The translations under genes were made by a program, and so were the position numbers. Shown piece after piece: positions 27,030 to 37,487 of a stretch of DNA of 64,000 bases. Every line of letters starts with the position of its first letter. The stretch's first letter is position 1. Below the pieces are notes generated by a model. That model saw only the letters and a list, made by a program, of their open reading frames with translations, ran no database searches and had not been told where the DNA came from. The DNA comes from JACCZX01 sp963729165 (GTDB lineage: Bacteria; Pseudomonadota; Gammaproteobacteria; Burkholderiales; Burkholderiaceae_F), in the NCBI GenBank assembly GCA_963729165.1, contig CAVSMM010000015.1:265791-329790 (forward strand), written 5' to 3'.

Positions 27030-27055
27030 AAAAAAAGCCCGCCGAAGCGGGCTTT
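27030..27055 (-). terminator. Terminator of the groES-groL operon
   Basis: On the minus strand AAAGCCCGC-TTCG-GCGGGCTTT is followed by a T run (seven A on the plus strand at 27030-27036). It lies about 120 bases after the groL stop. Confidence 0.88.
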
Positions 27056-27177
27056 GTCGCGTCCTACGAGTGCGACGAGCAAGCAAAACGCGTCAGAGCT
27101 AGGCGGCGGGGCGCAGACAGTACATAACTGGTACGGCAAGCCCCGCCAACAACGCCCTGTGCGCTCTTCGCGCCCGA

Positions 27178-28832
<1,655 letters not shown>

Positions 28833-28897
28833 GAGCTAATACTCCAAAAAGTTTGTGTCGCCGGTCGCGAAGCGATCCGGCTCTCCATGTTTGGGCG

Positions 28898-29185
28898 TCA
28901 GGCAATGACGCCCATCAGATCTTCTTCGCGCATGACCAGCAGCTCTTCGCCTTCGACCTTGACGGTCTGGCCCGAGTACTTGCCGAACAGCACGCGGTCG
29001 CCGACTTTGACGTCGAGCGTGTTGACCTTGCCGTTGTCGTCGCGCTTGCCGGGGCCGACGGCGACGATTTCGCCTTGATCGGGTTTCTCGGCGGCGTTAT
29101 CGGGAATGACGATGCCGGAAGCGGTCTTACGCTCGTTGTCCAGGCGTTTGACGATCACTCGATCGTGCAAAGGACGGATCTTCAT
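28898..29185 (-). CDS. groES: Co-chaperonin GroES
   Basis: Lid of the GroEL chamber. 95 residues: MKIRPLHDRVIVKRL, the mobile loop TASGIVIPD, GKRDDNG roof loop and LFGKYSGQTVKVEGEELLVMREEDLMGVI. Intact and of standard length. First gene of the groESL operon; the promoter and CIRCE operator are 77-131 bases upstream of its start. Confidence 0.98.
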   Translation of the reverse strand: MKIRPLHDRVIVKRLDNERKTASGIVIPDNAAEKPDQGEIVAVGPGKRDDNGKVNTLDVKVGDRVLFGKYSGQTVKVEGEELLVMREEDLMGVIA

Positions 29186-29261
29186 AAGTTCTCCAGGTTG
29201 TTTGAAATCTCTCGAAAATCGAGAAGGGCCAAAAGTAGGAAGCCGCAGATCATGCCACTTA

Positions 29262-29288
29262 TCAGCACTCTCTGCCTGCGAGTGCTAA
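29262..29288. promoter_or_regulatory. CIRCE operator (HrcA binding site)
   Basis: TCAGCACTC-N9-GAGTGCTAA, matching the CIRCE consensus TTAGCACTC-N9-GAGTGCTAA with one base difference. It abuts the -10 box of the groESL promoter, so HrcA binding would block transcription start. Confidence 0.92.
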
Positions 29289-29316
29289 TTGTAGGGCCAT
29301 CGTCGCTAATCTTCAA
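29288..29316 (-). promoter_or_regulatory. groESL promoter
   Basis: On the minus strand TTGAAG (29316-29311), a 17-base spacer and TACAAT (29293-29288): a good sigma70 promoter. The same segment reads CTTGAAG-N14-CCCTACAA, compatible with weaker sigma32 recognition. The rest of the 29189-29504 gap (from 29317 on) holds no gene I can identify and must contain the promoter of the Cas6e-like gene. Confidence 0.75.
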
Positions 29317-29504
29317 GGCCTGCCGTCCAAGTCTCAAAGCAGCGTCGCCCGTCGCACGGAAGTGACCACTAACATTGAATGTGAGAGGGTGCGGCTTGTG
29401 CGCAGCGCAGCGCCACGGCGTCCCACCGGCGACGGACGCGAATGCGCTACACGGTTGCGGTGTAACTTGCCGTAGATAAGCAGATAACTGGAATGGGGTA
29501 TTAA

Positions 29505-30203
29505 GTGGCGATCGATCTTCCGCTTCGGCTTCCGCAGCACTGGCTGAGCGCTGCCGCGCCCAAAGGCAAAGGCCCGAACAACTCGATTCGCGCCTTCGTC
29601 AACAGCGTGATGAGTTACACCAAGATGGATGTGCCGACGGTCGAGCTTTTCGAAACGGCGGTCACGTTTGACGAGAAGCACAGAGATCCGCTGTCAGCGC
29701 ATCAATGTCTGTCCAAGACATTCGGAAAGAAAGCAGGTGTCAGCTTTGTGTTTCGTGCCGACACCGCCAGCGAAGGCCGCTACTGGGTCTACTCCGCCGA
29801 CCCTTGGCTGGAACCTCCGGCCGAGGCGATCAGCGCACTGGCCCCAAAGAGAATCGTTCATCAGCTGTGTGAAGGGCTGCCGTATCGCTTCGCGCTCGAC
29901 GCATGCGTTGGCCGAGAGAAGCTCGTCAACGGCGAAAAAGAGGTCGAGCCATTTCGTACGCCACAGGAAGTCGAGGCATGGATCAAGGCGGCCGGTCCCA
30001 AGTTCGGTTTCAAGCCCGACTTCTTCAATGCGACGATCAAGGAATTGCAGTTTCCCTACGGAGACCGCACCGTCAAGTTACCCTATGCGTCGATCGAAGG
30101 GGTGCTGCAGATCACCGATGCGGACCTGATCAAGCGGCCGCTTCTGCGTGGCATCGGTTCGTATCGCAGAGTCGGCTTAGGTTTGTTGCAGCTATCGAAC
30201 TAG
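29505..30203 (+). CDS. Orphan Cas6e (Cse3/CasE)-like endoribonuclease
   Basis: 232 residues from GTG 29505, with a possible shorter start at ATG 29625. From residue about 45 it aligns by eye with type I-E Cas6e: strand LFETAVTF, then SAHQCLSKTF with His66 at the place of the catalytic His of E. coli CasE (QLHQGLWHLF), GLPYRFALDA, the helix EVEAWIKAAGPKFGF, and the terminal SIEGVLQITDADL plus the glycine-rich loop RGIGSYRRVGLGLLQL. The first 40 residues have no counterpart. No other cas gene or CRISPR array is in the window, so this is a stand-alone RNase with an unknown RNA target. It is monocistronic, between groESL and dacB, and codon use matches its neighbours. Confidence 0.75.
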   Translation: MAIDLPLRLPQHWLSAAAPKGKGPNNSIRAFVNSVMSYTKMDVPTVELFETAVTFDEKHRDPLSAHQCLSKTFGKKAGVSFVFRADTASEGRYWVYSADPWLEPPAEAISALAPKRIVHQLCEGLPYRFALDACVGREKLVNGEKEVEPFRTPQEVEAWIKAAGPKFGFKPDFFNATIKELQFPYGDRTVKLPYASIEGVLQITDADLIKRPLLRGIGSYRRVGLGLLQLSN

Positions 30204-30220
30204 TCGCGCAACATTCAGTG

Positions 30221-30245
30221 AAACGGCGCCGCAGGCGCCGTTTTT
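30221..30245 (+). terminator. Terminator after the Cas6e-like gene
   Basis: AAACGGCGCC-GCA-GGCGCCGTTTTT: a 10-bp stem, a 3-base loop and a T run, 18 bases after the stop. It isolates the Cas6e-like gene from dacB. Confidence 0.92.
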
Positions 30246-30295
30246 CATGTGCCAGCCAAATTAGACTGCGACAGCGTTGGTGAAAAGAACGGAAT

Positions 30296-31721
30296 ATGAA
30301 GCTATTGCTCGCTGTTAAATGCGGCGTGCTGGTGCTGATGATCGTTGCGTCACACGCGGCGGGCGCGCAGTCGGCTCAAGGATCGGCTTTGCCGGACGCA
30401 GTAGTCGCCGCGTTGAAAACGGCCAATGTGCCGGCCTCAGCGGTTGGCATCACGGTCACTCCGTTGTCAGGCTCCGGCTTGACGTTGACGGCTAACGAAA
30501 ACCAGCTGATGAATCCGGCGTCGACGATGAAGCTCGTGACGACGCTGGCGGGGCTCGAGCTGCTCGGCCCGCAATATCAATGGCGCACCGATCTGATGTC
30601 GGCGGCGCCGCTGAAAAATGGCGTTCTCGAAGGCGATTTGTGGCTGCGCGGCAGCGGCGATCCGCAATTGGTCATCGAAGACCTGTGGCTGCTTGTGCAG
30701 CGATTGCGCGGCGTCGGCGTGCGCGAAATTCGCGGCAACCTGATGCTGGATCGCAGCGCATTCGAAGCGGCGCAGCACGACCCTGGCGCTTTCGATGGCG
30801 AGGCGCTGCGACCATATAACGCCGGGCCTGATGCGCTGCTGCTGAACTACAAGGCCGTCAGTTTTCATTTCATTGCGGACCACGAAAACAAACTTGCGCG
30901 CGTTTACGCATTACCGGCGCTCGCCGGCCTGCTCACGCCGGCGACGGTGCGGGGTGTCGAGGGAGCATGTAACGACTGGCGTGCGCGCTTCGGTGGCGAC
31001 TTTACCGACCCGCTGCGGCCGACGTTTCGCGGCGCATATCCGCTGTCGTGCGGCGACAAAGTCTGGCATGTCAGCATGCTGGACAGCGGTCAGTACGCCG
31101 AGGCGATATTTCGTTCGCTGTGGGAGTCGAGTGGCGGCGTATGGCGAGGGCGCGTTCGTGAGGGCACGGTGCCGACCGACGCCAGGCGGCTTGCCCAACA
31201 TGAATCACGTCCGTTAGCGGAGTTGATTCGCGACATCAACAAGTACAGCAACAACGTGATGGCGCGGCAGTTATTCCTGACAATCGGCAGTGAGGTGAGC
31301 CGCCGGCCGGCAAACAAGGAGCGCGCGCAGCGTGCGGTGGGCGACTGGCTTGTCAGCTAAAGGCCTGGATCGACGCGAGTTCGTGCTCGAAAACGGAGCC
31401 GGTTTGTCGCGCGTGGAACGCCTGACGCCGGCGGCGCTTGCACGACTGCTGCAAAGTGCGTTCGCCTCGCCACTGATGCCGGAGTTCGTATCGTCGCTGC
31501 CGATTCTCGGCATTGACGGCACGATGCGGCGCCGAAGCGGCGCATCGGGCTCGGCTCATATCAAGACGGGTTTGCTGGCCGACACCCGCGCGATCGCAGG
31601 CTACGTGCTATCGGCGAGCGGAAGGCGCTACGCGGTGGTCGCTTTTATCAATCATCCCAACGCCGGTGCAGGGCAGCCGGCGCTGGATGCGCTACTCAAC
31701 TGGGTGTACGTGCAGGGTTAG
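30296..31721 (+). CDS. dacB: D-alanyl-D-alanine carboxypeptidase/endopeptidase (PBP4, S13 family; one indel)
   Basis: Periplasmic low-molecular-mass penicillin-binding protein trimming murein peptides. A signal peptide (MKLLLAVKCGVLVLM...AAGA) leads into the catalytic motifs: SxxK as STMK (residues about 77-80), SxN as SNN in NKYSNNVMARQL, and KTG in HIKTGLL. The frame breaks near 31350, after VGDWL. Total about 475 residues, normal for PBP4. Its stop overlaps the stop of the convergent redoxin gene. Confidence 0.94.
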
Positions 31722-32347
31722 AGCGCCGAGCTGTACTTGATCGTGCAGCCGTAAGCCTGGCTGTTCGCCTTCGATACCGGCTTGCCCGATTTGGCGTCGG
31801 TCAGAGCGGCGACAACGTAGTTAGTCGCAGTCTTCACGTCGGCCACATTTGCGCTGCGCTTGTCGTCGATTGCTCCGGCATAAACCAGCGTTCCATTCGG
31901 ATCGATCACATACATGTGCGGGGTCACCCTAGCGCCGAATGCACGGCCCACTGCCCCCGTAGTGTCCATCAACACCGCCGCGGGCGCGGCGTTGTGCTGC
32001 TTGAACCACGCAGCCAACTTTGCAGGAGGCATGTAGTCGGAGCTTCCTTCGTTGGTGGAATTGACCGATAGCCACGCTACGTTCTCGGCACCGAAGCGCT
32101 TCTGCAGAGATTGCATGTTGCCGCTGTCGTAATGCTTCTGCACGAACGGGCAACCCGGGTTGTTCCACTCGAGCACCACGTATTTGCCTTTGAAATCGGC
32201 CAGCGACACCTGTTTGCCTGCCACGTCCGTTGCACGGAAAGTCGGCGCGGGCTGTCCGACCGTGGCCGAAGCGTTCGCGACCGATGCCATCGAAGACGCC
32301 AGCAAGCCAGCGGCAAACCAATGAATCATTTTCATGCTCATCCTCAC
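31718..32347 (-). CDS. Exported redoxin (AhpC/TSA-thioredoxin fold)
   Basis: 209-residue periplasmic thioredoxin-fold protein with a signal peptide (MIHWFAAGLLASSMASVANA). The active-site stretch is WNNPGCPFVQKHY: a single Cys followed by Pro, not CxxC. Further markers are VTPHMYVIDPNGTLVYAGAIDD and a second Cys in AYGCTIKY at the C-terminus. I choose the GTG at 32347 because AAGGAGG lies seven bases upstream; ATGs at 32341 and 32335 are alternatives. The start overlaps the dsbD stop (GTGA), suggesting it works with that reductant pathway. Confidence 0.88.
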   Translation of the reverse strand: MRMSMKMIHWFAAGLLASSMASVANASATVGQPAPTFRATDVAGKQVSLADFKGKYVVLEWNNPGCPFVQKHYDSGNMQSLQKRFGAENVAWLSVNSTNEGSSDYMPPAKLAAWFKQHNAAPAAVLMDTTGAVGRAFGARVTPHMYVIDPNGTLVYAGAIDDKRSANVADVKTATNYVVAALTDAKSGKPVSKANSQAYGCTIKYSSAL

Positions 32348-34467
32348 TTTGACGCCTCCTTGACCTTGTCGAGCGCAGCTAGGACGATGCCTTCGGTCAA
32401 AAGTTCAGGCAACACGGCCGCTTCGCCCTTGCGATCGTAGACGACATACAGCGGTACGCCGTTGCGGCCGAATTGCGCGAGCGCCTGCGTAATTTTTTCG
32501 TCTCGATTGGTCCAGTCGGCGCGCATCAACACGACATTGTCGGCAGCAAACCGTGATTTCACGCTATCGGCGCGCAGAGCAACACGCTTGTTGAGTTGAC
32601 ACGTGACACACCAGGCTGCGGTGAAATCGACGAATACCGCCTTGCCTTCACCGCGCAGCTGCGCCAGTTTTTCCGGCGAGTATTCGATCCAGCCGGCGTC
32701 GGCGGTGGAGCGAGTGCCGGGTGCCAGTGCCTCGCTGGTAGCGATCGGGGTGAAAGTCAACGCGGCCAGCATGCCGCCGCCTACCGCAACCCAGCGGAAT
32801 ACGCGCGCACCGCGCTGCGATAGTCCGAGCGCCCACAGTGTGAAGCCCACGGCGACCAGAACGCCCAGCGCGAGCGCGATACCACCCGCGTCGACCTGTT
32901 GCGCCAGGACCCACAGCAACCAGACGCACGTGGCGAACATCGGAAACGCCATGAACTGCTTGAACATTTCCATCCAGCGTCCGGGCCGCGGCAACTTGGC
33001 GAGCAAGCTGGGAAACAGTGTCAGCAAGACATAGGGCGCAGCCATGCCGACTCCGAGGGCGGCGAACACCGACAAAGCAATCACCGCGGGCTGCGTGATC
33101 GCATAACCCAGTGCTGCGCCCATGAACGGAGCGGTGCACGGCGAAGCGACGATCACGGCCAGAACGCCGGTGCCGAAGCTTCCGCGCCAATCTGATTTGC
33201 TCGCGAGGTTATCGGCCGCGCGCATATTGGCGACGCCGGTGCCCATCGTCATTTCAAAAACGCCGAGCAGGTTCAGCCCGATGGCGAAAAACAGTACGGT
33301 CAAAGCGGCAACCACCCAGGGCGTCTGCAGCTGAAATCCCCATCCGAGTGCGCTGCCCGCCTGCTGCAATCCGATCAGCAACGCGGCAAGCAATACAAAC
33401 GACAGCACGACGCCGACCGCAAACGCGATCCCATGCGCGGCCATCGGCCCCGAGTGAGTGCGATGCTGCGCAAGACCGATCAGCTTCAGCGACAACACCG
33501 GGAATACGCATGGCATCAGATTCAATATCAATCCGCCGAGAAGCGCGGTGCCCAATGCTGCCCATAGCGACATCGACGACCCGGCATCCTCCGCGGCGCC
33601 GGTCGCGCCGGCCGCGGCACCTGCTACTGCGGCCGACATCGGCGCCTGCACGACATGCGCCCAGCCATTCGCGTACGCGGGTCCGCCGTTGGCCACCACG
33701 ACGCCCTTCAAAGCCTTGAAGTCGGATGCGATCGGTTTAGCTGCCGTCAGATAAATCGCTGCCTGTCCGCTTTCGCTTTTCAAAAGCTGCGGCGCAGCCG
33801 GCTCGATACGACCTTCCTCGAGCGGAAAGAATTCGAACTTGTCGAGAGTCTTGCCTGCCGGTAGCGCCAGTGCCAGGCGAATTCGATTCGCATCGATGCT
33901 AGCGGTCGAAGTCAACACAGCCCCCGGCACGAGCGCTTGCGTTGATTTGAACAGTGCAGCCGACGACGAAGCCGCTGCCTGCGCCTTGACCGGCAACGTC
34001 AACTTCACCTGTGCGTCGCCAGGGATGCAAACGTCCTTGCACTCGAGCCACGATGCCTTGGCGTTCAACGTCACCGGTGTTCCCACCGGGAGATCGGCAG
34101 GAACTTGCACGGTCGTCAGCAACAGCGTTTCGCCTTCGTAACCGAAATTCATCAACGGCCCGACGGGGAGACGCTTTGGGTGCGGCCATGCAATCGCGCC
34201 GGCACTGAAGCCAGCGGGCAGCTGCCATTTGATTTGCGTGGGCAGGCCGGAATCGCCCGGGACCTGCCAGTACGTATGCCATTCGTGTTCGTGTTTCAGG
34301 CGCAGGCCGACGGTCAGCGGCTGGCCCGGAACGATCGCGTCGGTGGCAGCGATCAGTTCAGCGTCGACGTGCTTTTCGGGGGCGCCGAAACGCGGAAGCG
34401 ATTGAGCTGCAGCGGACGTTGCAACGACGGCGGCAAGCGTGAACGTAAGGATGGGTAAAAGCGGCAT
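32344..34467 (-). CDS. dsbD: Thiol:disulfide interchange protein, DsbD/ScsB-like
   Basis: 707-residue inner-membrane electron carrier from cytoplasmic thioredoxin to the periplasm. Signal peptide (residues 1-22); an N-terminal periplasmic domain of the ScsB type with the redox pair in WLECKDVCIPG; eight or so transmembrane segments with the cysteines of MPCVFPVLSLK and SPCTAPFMG; and a C-terminal thioredoxin domain with WCVTC. All three disulfide modules are thus present. The N-terminal domain is longer than in classical E. coli DsbD, closer to ScsB. Downstream redoxin is coupled and may be its client. Confidence 0.92.
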   Translation of the reverse strand: MPLLPILTFTLAAVVATSAAAQSLPRFGAPEKHVDAELIAATDAIVPGQPLTVGLRLKHEHEWHTYWQVPGDSGLPTQIKWQLPAGFSAGAIAWPHPKRLPVGPLMNFGYEGETLLLTTVQVPADLPVGTPVTLNAKASWLECKDVCIPGDAQVKLTLPVKAQAAASSSAALFKSTQALVPGAVLTSTASIDANRIRLALALPAGKTLDKFEFFPLEEGRIEPAAPQLLKSESGQAAIYLTAAKPIASDFKALKGVVVANGGPAYANGWAHVVQAPMSAAVAGAAAGATGAAEDAGSSMSLWAALGTALLGGLILNLMPCVFPVLSLKLIGLAQHRTHSGPMAAHGIAFAVGVVLSFVLLAALLIGLQQAGSALGWGFQLQTPWVVAALTVLFFAIGLNLLGVFEMTMGTGVANMRAADNLASKSDWRGSFGTGVLAVIVASPCTAPFMGAALGYAITQPAVIALSVFAALGVGMAAPYVLLTLFPSLLAKLPRPGRWMEMFKQFMAFPMFATCVWLLWVLAQQVDAGGIALALGVLVAVGFTLWALGLSQRGARVFRWVAVGGGMLAALTFTPIATSEALAPGTRSTADAGWIEYSPEKLAQLRGEGKAVFVDFTAAWCVTCQLNKRVALRADSVKSRFAADNVVLMRADWTNRDEKITQALAQFGRNGVPLYVVYDRKGEAAVLPELLTEGIVLAALDKVKEASK

Positions 34468-34529
34468 GGTCTTTCGTCTAACAATTGACTATCAAGTTCC
34501 CGTCTTTAGCGACTCGTTGCATCGTCCAA

Positions 34530-35825
34530 TCAGCGGACTTCCGCAAACGCTTGCTCCGCTGTAGCGACAGTCGCATTGATCACTGCGTCATCATGCGCCA
34601 TTGAAACGAAGCCTGCTTCGTAAGCCGACGGCGCCAGGTAAATGCCGCGCTCCAGCATTGCATGAAAGAAGCGCTTGAATCGCTCGATATCGCACGCGAT
34701 TACATCGGCGTAACGGACCGGTACCGCGGCGGCGAAGTAAAGGCCGAACATGCCACCGACGCTATCGCCGGAAAACGCTAAGCCGGGCGCAGTGCTTTTC
34801 GCAGCCGCTATCAGACGATCGACCAGGGACTTCGTGCGCTTGCCCAGCTCGTCGTAAAAACCGGGGCGGGCAATTTCATTCAACGTGGCAAGCCCGCAGG
34901 CAACGGCGACCGGATTGCCCGACAACGTGCCCGCCTGGTACACATTGCCGAGGGGCGCCAGGCGCTGCATCACTGCGCGCTTTCCACCGAAAGCCGCGAG
35001 TGGCATGCCGCCCCCGATGACTTTGCCGAGCACCGTGATGTCGGGATCGATGCCGTAAAGCGCTTGCGCGCCTCCCGGTCCGACGCGAAATCCAGACATC
35101 ACTTCGTCAAAGATCAATAACGCACCGTGCGCGGTGCACTGCTCGCGCATCGTGCTTAAGAACTCCGGCGTTGCGCGCACCAGATTCATGTTGCCAGCGA
35201 TCGGCTCGACGATGACGCATGCGATGTCATCGCCGTGCTGCTTGAAGGCATCCCGCACCTGCTGCGCGTCGTTGTAGTCGAGCACCAGCGTGTGCTGCGT
35301 GATGTCGGCCGGAACGCCGGCGCTGCTTGGGTGGCCGAACGTCAGCAATCCCGAACCGGCCTTGACCAGCAAACTATCGGCATGGCCGTGGTAGCAGCCT
35401 TCGAATTTGATGATCTTGCGTCGGGTGCCGTCGCCCGCCGCGCCCCGGGCGAGACGGATCGCGCTCATCGCCGCCTCAGTGCCTGAGGACACCAGCCGCA
35501 CCTGTTGCATCGATGGAACGCGTGCGATCAGCGTTTCGGCCATCTCGATCTCGGCCTCGGTCGGCGCACCGAACGAGATGCCGCGTGACAGCGCCTCCTG
35601 AATCGCGCGGATTACGGCAGCGTGCGAGTGGCCCAGGATCATCGGCCCCCACGACCCGATGTAATCGATGTAGCGACTGCCTTCCGCATCCCAGAAATAA
35701 GGACCCGCGGCGCGCTCGATAAAGCGCGGAGTGCCGCCGACCGAGCGGAACGCGCGCACGGGTGAGTTCACGCCGCCGGGAATCGAGCGCTGCGCGCGTT
35801 CAAACAGTTGTTCGTTGCTTGTCAT
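34530..35825 (-). CDS. hemL: Glutamate-1-semialdehyde 2,1-aminomutase
   Basis: PLP enzyme making 5-aminolevulinate for tetrapyrroles by the C5 pathway. 431 residues with PGGVNSPVRAF, YIDYIGSWGPMILGH, FEGCYHGHADSLL, LIFDEVMSGFRV and the PLP lysine in VLGKVIGGGMPLAAFGG. Its ATG overlaps the thiE stop (ATGA). Intact. A 62-base gap separates it from dsbD. Confidence 0.98.
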   Translation of the reverse strand: MTSNEQLFERAQRSIPGGVNSPVRAFRSVGGTPRFIERAAGPYFWDAEGSRYIDYIGSWGPMILGHSHAAVIRAIQEALSRGISFGAPTEAEIEMAETLIARVPSMQQVRLVSSGTEAAMSAIRLARGAAGDGTRRKIIKFEGCYHGHADSLLVKAGSGLLTFGHPSSAGVPADITQHTLVLDYNDAQQVRDAFKQHGDDIACVIVEPIAGNMNLVRATPEFLSTMREQCTAHGALLIFDEVMSGFRVGPGGAQALYGIDPDITVLGKVIGGGMPLAAFGGKRAVMQRLAPLGNVYQAGTLSGNPVAVACGLATLNEIARPGFYDELGKRTKSLVDRLIAAAKSTAPGLAFSGDSVGGMFGLYFAAAVPVRYADVIACDIERFKRFFHAMLERGIYLAPSAYEAGFVSMAHDDAVINATVATAEQAFAEVR

Positions 35826-36482
35826 GTCTGCAACCTGCTTCGTCCTTCATCGAATTGCCGTACGAGTTCCCGAGCCGCAGTCGCCGGATTTGCGGCGCCA
35901 AAGATCGCGTCGAGCACGGCAGCCGCGTCGGCGCCTGCAGCCGCGACGGTTGCGACGTTGCTCGGTATTGATGCCGCCGATCGCAATGATGCGCTGTTGC
36001 GGCCAAGCGGCGCGCGCATCAGACAGCAATGACAGCGGTGCACGGACAGCGGTTGGTTTGGTCAGCGACGGGTACACAGATCCGAAGGCAATCGCATCGG
36101 ACCCGGCCGCGACCGCGGCGCGTGCACGGCTCAGCTCGTTGTAGCAGGACACACCGAGCAGCCGGTCCGGCAGCCTGCGGCGCGCATCGGCCAAATCACC
36201 ATCGTCGCGTCCGACATGCACGCCATCGGCGCCCGAGCTCGATGCAATTTCGACGCTGTCGTTAACGATGAGTAGCGCATCTGCTGCGTGGGCCATTGCG
36301 ACGAGCTGGCACGCTCGGTCGAGGCGTTGTGTCGCGCCGGCTGTCTTGTCTCGATACTGAATGGCGCGCACTCCCGCTTCCAGTGATTGTTGAACGACGT
36401 TCAACATGCTTTCGAAGGTGCGTGCCCCAACATCCGGCGTCAGTAGGTAAATGCCCGCGAGGGGCGGTGCTTCACGCGCCAT
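35822..36482 (-). CDS. thiE: Thiamine-phosphate synthase (one indel)
   Basis: Couples HMP-PP and thiazole phosphate to thiamine monophosphate, the substrate of ThiL. Motifs: GIYLLTPD, AIQYRDKT, LIVNDSVEIA, DGVHVGRDD, GVSCYNE and AFGSVYPSLTKP. The last third (IPSNVATVAAAGADAAAVLDAIFGA) is in another frame after a break near 35965 (GGINTEQ). Hsp length normal, about 219 residues. Coupled to hemL by ATGA. Confidence 0.94.
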
Positions 36483-36563
36483 CGACGTAGATCAAAGAGA
36501 GCGCAGACGACCGCATGGGATCGCCGAGAACGCTCCGCCGGATAAGACTGAAGGTGTAACGCA

Positions 36564-36590
36564 AAGTGGGTAGCGGTAAGTGGGTAGCGG
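36564..36590. repeat. Two tandem copies of a 14-bp unit
   Basis: AAGTGGGTAGCGG appears twice (36564-36576 and 36578-36590) with one T between. It lies in the 224-base divergent region between thiE and the rubredoxin gene. A regulator site is possible; nothing else identifiable is seen in this gap. Confidence 0.5.
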
Positions 36591-36706
36591 ATATCTGTTA
36601 TGCCACGTTATGATCGCTCGCTAACTTGTTGATTTTAGCCGTCGAGTTCGCGTTTTGAAGTTGAACCCAGAGTTGCACTCAGCGCCGGCTTCTTTTGCTT
36701 GAAACG

Positions 36707-36889
36707 ATGGCGACCGACGCGGCGATGAAATCCTGGATGTGTCTCATCTGTGGCTGGATCTATGACGAGGCAGCGGGAGTTCCGGACGCAGGAATCGCGG
36801 CGGGGACGCGATGGGAAGACATTCCTCCGAATTGGACGTGTCCGGAGTGCGGGGCGCGTAAAGAAGATTTCGAAATGGTTGAAATCTGA
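36707..36889 (+). CDS. Rubredoxin
   Basis: Small Fe(Cys)4 electron carrier. The two metal-binding knuckles CLICGW and CPECGA, with YDEAAG and PPNWTCP between, are diagnostic. About 60 residues from ATG 36707; ATG 36725 (MKSWMCLICG) would give the commonest family length. It stands directly before the pil chemotaxis genes, as in many betaproteobacteria. Confidence 0.95.
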   Translation: MATDAAMKSWMCLICGWIYDEAAGVPDAGIAAGTRWEDIPPNWTCPECGARKEDFEMVEI

Positions 36890-36977
36890 CCTCGGAACCG
36901 CGGTATTCGGCGCTGAGCGCGAGCCATTGTCGCGTACAACGCAGGCTCGGTTACAAGCGTGAAATGGGTAGCAACAC

Positions 36978-37373
36978 ATGGCGGCTCAGGACCTGTCGGA
37001 AATCCGGGGAAAGAAAGTGATGGTGATCGACGACTCGAACACCATCCGTCGCAGCGCGGAGATTTTTCTTTCGCAAGCCGGCTGTCAGGTCATCCTGGCG
37101 CAGGACGGCTTCGAGGCGCTGTCCAAGATCAACGATCACCAGCCCAACATCATTTTCTGCGACATCCTGATGCCGCGTCTTGATGGCTACCAGACGTGCG
37201 CGCTAATCAAGCGCAGCCCGCGCTTCCACAAGACGCCGGTCGTGATGTTGTCCTCGAAAGACGGGCTGTTCGATCGGGCGCGTGGGCGCATGGTTGGCTC
37301 CAGTGAGTATCTAACAAAGCCGTTTACGAAGGACAGCCTGCTGACTGCCGTACGACAGCATTCGATGCAGTAG
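36978..37373 (+). CDS. pilG: Type IV pilus response regulator PilG
   Basis: CheY-like single receiver domain of the Pil-Chp system, promoting pilus extension. 131 residues: acidic pair in VMVIDDSN, phospho-acceptor Asp in FCDILMPRLDGY, Thr/Ser in VVMLSSKDG and Lys in LTKPF. ATG 36978. It starts the operon pilG-pilH-pilI-pilJ-chpA. Confidence 0.94.
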   Translation: MAAQDLSEIRGKKVMVIDDSNTIRRSAEIFLSQAGCQVILAQDGFEALSKINDHQPNIIFCDILMPRLDGYQTCALIKRSPRFHKTPVVMLSSKDGLFDRARGRMVGSSEYLTKPFTKDSLLTAVRQHSMQ

Positions 37374-37421
37374 CACGGACAAAGTGCAAACCTCCTTTCG
37401 TCAGATAGTTTTCAGAAAATC

Positions 37422-37444
37422 GCTGGCAAAGCCAGCCAGTTTTT
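37422..37444 (+). terminator. Weak terminator/attenuator between pilG and pilH
   Basis: GCTGGC-AAA-GCCAGC (37422-37436) followed by CAG and five T. The stem is only 6 bp, so partial termination that makes more pilG than downstream mRNA is the plausible role. Confidence 0.45.
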
Positions 37445-37487
37445 CGAGTACAGCTGCTTGCAGAGGCAGTGAAGTTCGGGGAGAGCC

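Noticed and set aside
29186..29504. Possible CRISPR array next to the Cas6e-like gene
   Set aside because: No regularly spaced direct repeats are visible here or elsewhere in the window; the only repeat is the CIRCE inverted repeat.
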